A stretch of 11,055 nt of DNA from Spirochaetaceae bacterium (GTDB taxonomy: Bacteria > Spirochaetota > Spirochaetia > DSM-2461): NCBI GenBank assembly GCA_003246505.1, contig QKAI01000288.1:1-11055 (forward strand). The letters run 5' to 3'. Made by a program: the position numbers and the translations under genes. The notes beneath the pieces were generated by a model, which had not been told where the DNA came from, did not search any database, and saw nothing but the letters and a program-made list of their open reading frames with translations. The stretch's first letter is position 1; every line of letters begins with the position of its first letter. Shown piece by piece: positions 6,397-11,055 of the stretch.

Positions 6397-7677
6397 TTAT
6401 TTCGCGGTTCTGTCCAGAACGGCCTGGACCTTGGGCGCGATATCGTCCATGGCATCCTTGGCGGAAAGTTCGCCCAGGAAGATCTGCTGGTAGGCGGGGC
6501 AGAGAAGCTGCTGAACCTCGAGCCAGCCCGGCCTGATGGGCAGGTTGTGGCCGTAGGTGGCGGCGATCTTGCGGGAATTCTCTTCGATCATCTTGGGATA
6601 CTTGGTGGTGTCCGCATAGAGGTTCCAGTACTTCTGATCGTCGATCGTGGGGGGCATTCTCTTAGCCTGCATGTAAAGGGTCTCCCCCTGGCCTTCCGGA
6701 CCGCGGAGGAACTTGAGGAAGATCCAGGCGTCCTCGGTCTTTTTGGACTTGCTGTTCAGACCGATGATGTTGGACTTGAAGATGGTGGCTTCCTTGGAAA
6801 CGCCGGTAGGCATGGGCCAGGCTTCGAAGCGGATGCCCTCCACCTTCTGGAGGCTCAGGATTTCCGCGGCGGAACCCATTCTCAGGGCGACCTTGTTGTT
6901 GATGAACCAGCGGGTCAGGGTCTCCGCATCGGCGGTCACACTGTCCTGGGGCATCAGGCCTTCCTGGTAGAGGTCGGCAATTCTCTGCATGCCCGCGGCG
7001 GCGGCGGCGGAGTTCATGGCGAACTTGGATTTGTCCGCGTTGAAAAGGTCGGCCCCGTTAGCCCATACGAAGGGGAGCATGGCGGACATGTTGTTCAGTT
7101 CAAAGGCGTAGCCGTAAACGTCGTCGATCTTGGCGAAAGCCCGGATGATCTCTTCGAAATCGTCCATGTCCCAGTCCAGGGAGGGGAGATCCAGACCGGC
7201 CTGATCCATGACATCCAGATTGATGAGCATGTAGATGGCCGCCGTGCCCCAGGGGAGACCGTAGAGCTTGCCCTTGAAGGTATTCTCCGTAACGCCCTGC
7301 TGGTAGTAGGCCTTCAGGTTGACATTGTCCCGGGCGACCAGTTCGTCGAGCTGCTGCAGGGCGCTCATCTGGGTGAAATCCTGGAAGAAGTAGGAGTCGA
7401 TGCGCATGACATCGGGAGCGTTGCCTCCGGCCAGAAGGGTCAGAAGTTTGGTGTGATACTCGTTGTAAGCGGAAACGACGGGCTCTACCTTGATATTCCC
7501 GTTGGACGCCTCAAAGGCATCGATGATTTCCTGCTCCACGCCGATGGCGTCGGGGTTGCCCCAGAATCCGTACTGCACGGTGACGGGACCTTTCTCTACT
7601 ACCTGAGTCTCCTTCTTCTGGCAGCTGAAGAGAAGAAGCACAGCGAGTGTAACGATTATTGCGGTTAGTTTTTTCAC
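6397..7677 (-). CDS. Extracellular sugar-binding lipoprotein of ABC transporter (CUT1, family 1 SBP)
   Basis: The solute-binding component of the importer, 426 residues from GTG 7677. The N terminus MKKLTAIIVTLAVLLLFSC is a lipoprotein signal: Lys-Lys, a hydrophobic core and lipobox LFSC with the lipidated Cys19, so the mature protein should be anchored to the outer face of the cytoplasmic membrane. The body has features of family-1/8 SBPs: VQYGFWGNPD at the start of the mature domain, LLTLLAGGNAPDVMRIDS, GKLYGLPWGTAAIYMLINLDV, and a C-terminal hinge region LKFLRGPEGQ. Start choice: TAAGGAGG (7683-7690) lies 5 nt before GTG 7677, whereas the in-frame GTG at 7683, two codons earlier, sits inside that ribosome site. 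First gene of the operon with the two permeases and the YesN/YesM pair. The ligand is unknown; a glucoside such as sucrose is an inference from the adjacent phosphorylase. Confidence 0.94.
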   Translation of the reverse strand: MKKLTAIIVTLAVLLLFSCQKKETQVVEKGPVTVQYGFWGNPDAIGVEQEIIDAFEASNGNIKVEPVVSAYNEYHTKLLTLLAGGNAPDVMRIDSYFFQDFTQMSALQQLDELVARDNVNLKAYYQQGVTENTFKGKLYGLPWGTAAIYMLINLDVMDQAGLDLPSLDWDMDDFEEIIRAFAKIDDVYGYAFELNNMSAMLPFVWANGADLFNADKSKFAMNSAAAAAGMQRIADLYQEGLMPQDSVTADAETLTRWFINNKVALRMGSAAEILSLQKVEGIRFEAWPMPTGVSKEATIFKSNIIGLNSKSKKTEDAWIFLKFLRGPEGQGETLYMQAKRMPPTIDDQKYWNLYADTTKYPKMIEENSRKIAATYGHNLPIRPGWLEVQQLLCPAYQQIFLGELSAKDAMDDIAPKVQAVLDRTAK

Positions 7678-7682
7678 AAACA

Positions 7683-7690
7683 CCTCCTTA
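7683..7690 (-). promoter_or_regulatory. Strong ribosome binding site of the sugar-binding lipoprotein gene
   Basis: On the minus strand this reads TAAGGAGG, near-perfect complementarity to the 16S rRNA 3' end, 5 nt before GTG 7677. It decides the start: the alternative GTG at 7681-7683 would lie inside the site. Confidence 0.75.
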
Positions 7691-7703
7691 AAGATTCTTA
7701 AAT

Positions 7704-7724
7704 TATGGAACGGATTTTACCATA
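7704..7724 (-). promoter_or_regulatory. Possible extended -10 promoter of the transporter operon, with a flanking inverted repeat
   Basis: On the minus strand TGGTAAAAT (7714-7722) resembles an extended -10 (TGn-TATAAT), which would start transcription near 7706 and give a leader of about 30 nt. No -35 box is visible at the proper distance, so activation by the AraC-type response regulator is plausible. TATGG (7704-7708) and CCATA (7720-7724) form a short inverted repeat with an 11-bp spacer across it, a weak operator candidate. The rest of 7725-7847 has no gene; it is rich in A/T runs on its operon-proximal side and I see nothing else firm in it. Confidence 0.35.
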
Positions 7725-7847
7725 GGGAGATGTACTATTTTTCTCAGGACTTGGACATTTTTACGCTTTTTATCCCCCTTTTCACTTTTTTTGTCCGATT
7801 TTCCTGCTTCCCGGGGTGGAGAGGCTCGGCCCTCCCCCGGGGCGGAT

Positions 7848-7874
7848 AAAAAAAAGCCCCCCGATTCGGGGGGG
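7848..7874 (-). terminator. Intrinsic (rho-independent) terminator of the oxidoreductase operon
   Basis: Read on the minus strand, a GC-only stem CCCCCCG/CGGGGGG with a 3-nt loop (about 7857-7873) is followed by a G and eight T (7855-7848). It begins 26 bp after the stop of the second oxidoreductase gene and ends well before the transporter promoter, so it separates the two minus-strand operons. There is no T-run on the plus strand, so it works in one direction only. Confidence 0.9.
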
Positions 7875-7899
7875 CCTGGCGTCCTGTCTCAGCGGGGCA

Positions 7900-8976
7900 T
7901 CAGACGATCTTCGCCGCCGCCATCTGAGCCCGGACGCAGAGTTCCGCCGCCTTGAAGGCATGCTCCTGGGTCATGGCGTTTTCGGTCCGGTTGATGCAGT
8001 CCAGAATCAGCCTTCCGAAGTAGGGAAAGCCCACCTTGCCGTCCACATTGATGTACTTCTCCCCCTCCCCGTTCACCAGGAAGACATGGTTCTCGCTGGC
8101 CGATTTGCCCACGTCCACGTACTTGCGCAGCTCGATGTACCCTTCGGTCCCCAGGATGAAGGTCCTCCCGTCCCCCCAGGTGGAAAGGCCGTCCGGATTG
8201 AACCAGTCCACCCGGAAATAGCCCGTGGCCCCGTTGTCGCCCACCAGGGTGCAGTCGCCGAAATCGTCCAGCTCGGGGTATTCGGGATGGTTGTAATTGG
8301 CGATCTTGCTGTTCACGATGGTGGCATCATTCGCCACGGTATAAAAGAGGAACTGCTCGATCTGATGGCTGCCGATATCGCAGAGGATACCCCCGTACTT
8401 CTCCTTGACGAAGAACCAGTCGGGCCTCATCTTAGGGGAGAGGCGGTGGGGCCCCAGGCCCAGGACCTGAATGACCCGACCGATGGCCCCCTGGGCGATC
8501 AGTTCCCCCGCGTAGACGGCGCACTCCACCTGGAGCCTCTCGCTGTAGCTCACGGCGTACTTCTTCCCAGTTTCGGCGCAGACCTTCCTAACCCGGTCCA
8601 GCTGCTCCAGGGTGGTGAGGGGAGCCTTGTCGGTAAAGTAATCCTTCCCCGCCCTCATGACCCGTATGCCCAGATCGGCCCGTTCGGAGGTCACGCAGGC
8701 CGCGGCGATCAGCCTGACCTGCGGATCGGAGAGGACCTGCTCCTCCGAGGAAGCCCCTTGGGCCTGGGGATAGGCTTTCCTATAGGCCTCCATCTTGGCG
8801 GGATCCGGATCGTAGACCCATTTGAGGGTGGCCCCCGCTTCGATCAGCCCGTTGGACATACCGTAGATATGCCCATGGTCCAGGCCGATGGCGGCGAAAA
8901 CAAACTCCCCTTCCTTCACGACAGGATTGGGCTTGCCCTTGGGGGCGTAATTCATACCTTCCTTTTTCTCAGACAT
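7900..8976 (-). CDS. Gfo/Idh/MocA-family NAD(P)-dependent oxidoreductase
   Basis: Cytoplasmic dehydrogenase of 358 residues with an N-terminal Rossmann domain and a C-terminal alpha/beta substrate domain. About 22 leader residues precede the first strand. The nucleotide loop is unusual: FAAIGLDHGHIYGM (27-40) in place of the normal G-x-G-x-x-[GA]. The family's catalytic Lys motif EKP appears as FTDKAP (Lys117), and the second motif GGILCDIGSHQIEQ (195-208) supplies Asp200 and His204. These residues support a working enzyme acting on a sugar, inositol or related polyol, but the substrate and the preferred cofactor cannot be told. It follows the other oxidoreductase by 10 bp, with GAGGAGA before the ATG overlapping that gene's end, so they are coupled. 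It is the last gene before a strong terminator. Confidence 0.9.
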   Translation of the reverse strand: MSEKKEGMNYAPKGKPNPVVKEGEFVFAAIGLDHGHIYGMSNGLIEAGATLKWVYDPDPAKMEAYRKAYPQAQGASSEEQVLSDPQVRLIAAACVTSERADLGIRVMRAGKDYFTDKAPLTTLEQLDRVRKVCAETGKKYAVSYSERLQVECAVYAGELIAQGAIGRVIQVLGLGPHRLSPKMRPDWFFVKEKYGGILCDIGSHQIEQFLFYTVANDATIVNSKIANYNHPEYPELDDFGDCTLVGDNGATGYFRVDWFNPDGLSTWGDGRTFILGTEGYIELRKYVDVGKSASENHVFLVNGEGEKYINVDGKVGFPYFGRLILDCINRTENAMTQEHAFKAAELCVRAQMAAAKIV

Positions 8977-8986
8977 CTCTCTCTCC

Positions 8987-10150
8987 TCACTTCTCGTAGT
9001 TGCCCACGGTTATATTCTGATCGGCGGCGAAATTCTCCACATGCCCCGTTTTCTTGTAAAAACGGACCGCCCTGTCCAGTATACCCTGGAACGTATAAAA
9101 GTCATCCCCCTTATCCAGGGGAAGGGCGACGGTTTCCTTACGGCACCCCGATTTGTAGATGGCCGTGATCAGTTCCACGGTGCGCCGGCCGTCCTCCCCG
9201 GTGATCATGGGCCGGCCCCCCTTCTCCAGGGCGGAGAGAATGTCGTCGATCTCCCCGGTGTGGCCCTCATGCTCCAGATGGGGCAGCGCCTCGTAATCCC
9301 CGTTCAGCTCCCTCTCCAGGGCATCGTTCCGTTCGGGAAAACCGTTGGGCAATGAGGTGCTGGCGTAGGTGTCCCAGGGGGCCTGGATCTTGGCGTTCTC
9401 GCACTGCAGGACAAGGCCCTGCTCCTCCCCGTGGTGTACCACGGAGCTGGTGACCTGGGCCACGGAACCGTCCCCGTAGCGCAGGGCGGCGAAGGAGACG
9501 TCCTCCACCTCGGAGTTGTCGTGCATCACATTGGCCAGAAAAGCGGTCACCTCCCGGGGCAGTTCCCCCTGCAGCCAGTTGATCATGTCTATGTGGTGGA
9601 CCGCATGGTTCAGAGTGGGGCCGCCCCCCTCCTTCTCCCAGAGGCCCCGCCACCACAGGTCGTAGTAGCTGTGGCCCCGCCACCAGAGGGAGTTCACATG
9701 GGCCACCCGCAGCCGGCCCGCCTTTCCCCCGTCCAGGATCTTCTTAAGCTTGTAGATGGAGTCGCGAAAGCGGTTCTGGGCGATGCAGGCCATAACAACC
9801 CCGTTCCTTTTCTCCGCTTCGATCATCCGGTCGCACTCCTCCAGGGAGGCGGCCATGGGCTTCTCCACCACCACGTTCCTACCCGCGTCCATCATATCCA
9901 CGGCTATGGGCGCATGGACATAGGGGGGAGTGCAGACATGGACCAGGTCGAAGGGCACCGGCGAAGCCAGGAGCTCCCCGTGGGAGGGGAAGACGGCGCA
10001 GTCCAGGGAGTAGCGCTTCTTCAGGGCCTCCGCCTTCTCCGGGTAGATGTCCACCAGGGCGGTGATCCGGCATCTATCGGGAAAGGCCAGAAGCCCCTCC
10101 ACATGATTGGGGGCGATGTTACCCGTGCCGATAATGGCGACATTTATCAT
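8987..10150 (-). CDS. Gfo/Idh/MocA-family NAD(P)-dependent oxidoreductase
   Basis: Cytoplasmic dehydrogenase of 387 residues. The N-terminal Rossmann fold is canonical: MINVAIIGTGNIAPNH (1-16) with GxGxxA, then ALVD (31-34) ending strand 2, and VVVEKPMAAS (93-102) with catalytic Lys97. The C-terminal motif GGGPTLNHAVHHIDM (175-189) carries His185 and Asp188, with Asn at the position that is often Asp; this GGG..N..H..D variant is common in the family. Substrate is unknown; sugars, inositols and 3-keto-glycosides are the usual range. Start choice: ATG 10150 begins exactly at the Rossmann strand and has GGAGG (10160-10164) 9 nt before it. A longer in-frame reading from 10258 would add 36 residues unrelated to the family and run through the A/T-rich promoter region, so I reject it. 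First gene of a two-gene operon divergent from the AraC regulator. Confidence 0.92.
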   Translation of the reverse strand: MINVAIIGTGNIAPNHVEGLLAFPDRCRITALVDIYPEKAEALKKRYSLDCAVFPSHGELLASPVPFDLVHVCTPPYVHAPIAVDMMDAGRNVVVEKPMAASLEECDRMIEAEKRNGVVMACIAQNRFRDSIYKLKKILDGGKAGRLRVAHVNSLWWRGHSYYDLWWRGLWEKEGGGPTLNHAVHHIDMINWLQGELPREVTAFLANVMHDNSEVEDVSFAALRYGDGSVAQVTSSVVHHGEEQGLVLQCENAKIQAPWDTYASTSLPNGFPERNDALERELNGDYEALPHLEHEGHTGEIDDILSALEKGGRPMITGEDGRRTVELITAIYKSGCRKETVALPLDKGDDFYTFQGILDRAVRFYKKTGHVENFAADQNITVGNYEK

Positions 10151-10285
10151 TAGTCCGTACCTCCGGATTGATATTTTCTGGAATAATTGTAGTCCCGCCC
10201 TCTTTACAACGGAATAGGTCCTCTTTATTTTATTTATAAAAATTAAAGATATTTCCATCCGTTTTACAGGAAGGGAGAAGAGGAA
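10151..10285. promoter_or_regulatory. Divergent control region between oxidoreductase operon and AraC gene
   Basis: This 135-bp region holds both promoters. Toward the oxidoreductases (minus strand) TACAAT (10188-10193) is a 5/6 -10 match without a good -35, as expected of an AraC-activated promoter. Toward the AraC gene, TTTACA (10203-10208) with TATTTT (10226-10231) 17 bp on is a weak candidate pair. An A/T-rich imperfect palindrome spans 10223-10248 (10 of 13 pairs match, outer arms CTTTA/TAAAG), and GATATTT occurs twice in direct orientation (10170-10176, 10248-10254). These are plausible regulator sites but unproven. AAGGGAG at 10271-10277 is the ribosome site for the ATG at 10286. Confidence 0.45.
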
Positions 10286-11047
10286 ATGGAAAAGCTACCC
10301 CACGCCCCCCGGCTCTATTACTTCGTCCGCAAGGAGTGCGATCCCAGCTGGAAAATCGAGGAACAGCGCATTCCCTTCTACGATCTGCTCTTCCTGCTCA
10401 AGGGCAGCGCGGATTATGTCATAAACGGAGAACCCCTGACCCTGGTGGAGGGGCAGATACTCTTTCTCCAACCGGGAAGCATCCGGAGCGCCACGACAAA
10501 GGGCATGTCCTGCGTCTCCCTGGATTTTATCCTGGAGAGGGAGGAATCCCTGGACCTTCCCCGGGTCTTTCCCCTGGTGGACCGGGAGGAGTTCGGAAAA
10601 CTCTTCCGGGAACTGGATTTCGAGTGGCTGCAGAAGCGGCCCGGTTACGAACTCAAATGCGGCGCCCTCTTCTCCCTGGTCCTCCACCGGCTCCTCTTTG
10701 AAAACCGGGAGGCCCCCCGCAACGCCCATGTGGAGCTGATCAAAAGATATGTCCTGGAACACTACGGGGAAAAGATCACCATCGGGGGCCTCGCCAAAAG
10801 GATCGGGCTCCATCCGGCCTACTGCGGGACCCTCTTTCGCCGCCACGAAGGAGTGAGCATCTCCGAATTCCTGAGCCATGTGCGGATCAACAAAGCCGCC
10901 AGCCTGCTGGAAACGGGGGAGTACACCGTGGGGGAAGTCTCGGAAAAAACGGGATTCTCCGATATCTTCTACTTCAGCAACACCTTCAAGCGCCAGACCG
11001 GCTACTCCCCCACCTACTACCGGAATCGGGCCCTTCTGCCGGAATGA
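10286..11047 (+). CDS. AraC-family transcriptional regulator with N-terminal cupin-like sensor domain
   Basis: A 253-residue DNA-binding regulator. The N-terminal half (about 1-100) looks like an AraC-type cupin ligand-binding barrel: PFYDLLFLLKGSADYVINGE (30-49), then LTLVEGQILFLQPGSI (51-66), the two-strand turn pattern of these sensors. The C-terminal AraC/XylS domain (about 150-248) has two helix-turn-helix units, IGGLAKRIGLHPAYCGTLFR (166-185) and VGEVSEKTGFSDIFYFSNTF (215-234), followed by the family ending TGYSPTYYRNR. It is divergent from the two oxidoreductase genes, the usual arrangement for a local AraC regulator that senses the pathway's substrate and activates it (inference). There is no receiver domain, so it is a one-component regulator, distinct from the YesN-type protein at 3825-4568. 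The gene is complete; only 8 bp follow its TGA. Confidence 0.92.
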   Translation: MEKLPHAPRLYYFVRKECDPSWKIEEQRIPFYDLLFLLKGSADYVINGEPLTLVEGQILFLQPGSIRSATTKGMSCVSLDFILEREESLDLPRVFPLVDREEFGKLFRELDFEWLQKRPGYELKCGALFSLVLHRLLFENREAPRNAHVELIKRYVLEHYGEKITIGGLAKRIGLHPAYCGTLFRRHEGVSISEFLSHVRINKAASLLETGEYTVGEVSEKTGFSDIFYFSNTFKRQTGYSPTYYRNRALLPE

Positions 11048-11055
11048 ATAGTCTC

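Noticed and set aside
6990..7015. Trinucleotide GCC/GCG repeat in the binding-protein gene as a microsatellite
   Set aside because: It encodes a short run of five alanines in a GC-rich gene, consistent with normal codon bias and too short to be called a functional repeat.
5371..9168. Other long plus-strand frames opposite the permease, lipoprotein and oxidoreductase genes
   Set aside because: Low-complexity translations with no recognisable motif, antisense to well-supported genes; one runs straight through the intrinsic terminator and the transporter promoter region.
10151..10258. N-terminal extension of 36 residues on the first oxidoreductase
   Set aside because: The extension crosses the A/T-rich promoter region, does not look like family sequence, and a well-spaced GGAGG precedes the ATG at 10150, which begins the Rossmann fold.
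1..11055. tRNA, rRNA, CRISPR array, insertion sequence, prophage or defence genes
   Set aside because: No repeat array, cloverleaf-like element, transposase, integrase or toxin/nuclease motif was found on either strand; coding density is filled by ordinary sugar-metabolism genes.

Overview
This window is a carbohydrate-uptake and metabolism locus from a GC-rich bacterium (roughly 60 percent G+C by eye), with strong AAGGAGG-type Shine-Dalgarno sites, several GTG starts and tightly packed operons. A CUT1 sugar ABC transporter followed by a YesN/YesM-type two-component pair, a GtfA-like phosphorylase and paired Gfo/Idh/MocA oxidoreductases suggests a saprophytic spirochete (Spirochaeta/Treponema-like) or a GC-rich Bacillota. 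I favour Spirochaetota, but this is inferred from gene style and no phylogenetic marker is present. Layout, left to right: (1) the first codons of a HAD-family hydrolase (minus strand, cut by the edge) and a PHP-domain metallo-phosphoesterase just upstream of it; (2) a compact divergent promoter region with a textbook TTGACA-17-TATGAT promoter and a perfect 18-bp palindrome over its -10/start region, driving (3) a GtfA-type sucrose phosphorylase (plus strand); (4) a convergent minus-strand operon read from about 7.7 kb down to 2.2 kb: sugar-binding lipoprotein, two permeases, AraC-type response regulator, YesM-type sensor kinase; (5) a strong intrinsic terminator at 7848-7874 that separates this operon from (6) an upstream two-gene minus-strand operon of Gfo/Idh/MocA dehydrogenases; (7) a divergent AraC-family regulator with an N-terminal cupin-like sensor domain at the right end. 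Probable joint function (inference): the transporter imports a sugar or oligosaccharide, the YesM/YesN pair senses extracellular sugar or transporter state and tunes the operon, and the phosphorylase splits an imported alpha-glucoside such as sucrose into glucose 1-phosphate and fructose, saving ATP. The two dehydrogenases, under their own AraC regulator, look like a separate module oxidising or reducing a sugar, inositol or sugar-derived substrate. No transporter ATPase, fructokinase or phosphoglucomutase lies in the window, so the importer probably borrows an MsmX/UgpC-type ATPase encoded elsewhere. No RNA gene, CRISPR array, insertion sequence or phage gene was seen. I found no evidence for a wholly new biological system. 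The most informative non-coding signals are the palindromic operator, the intercistronic UUCG hairpin in the transporter operon, and the AT-rich imperfect palindrome beside the AraC gene.
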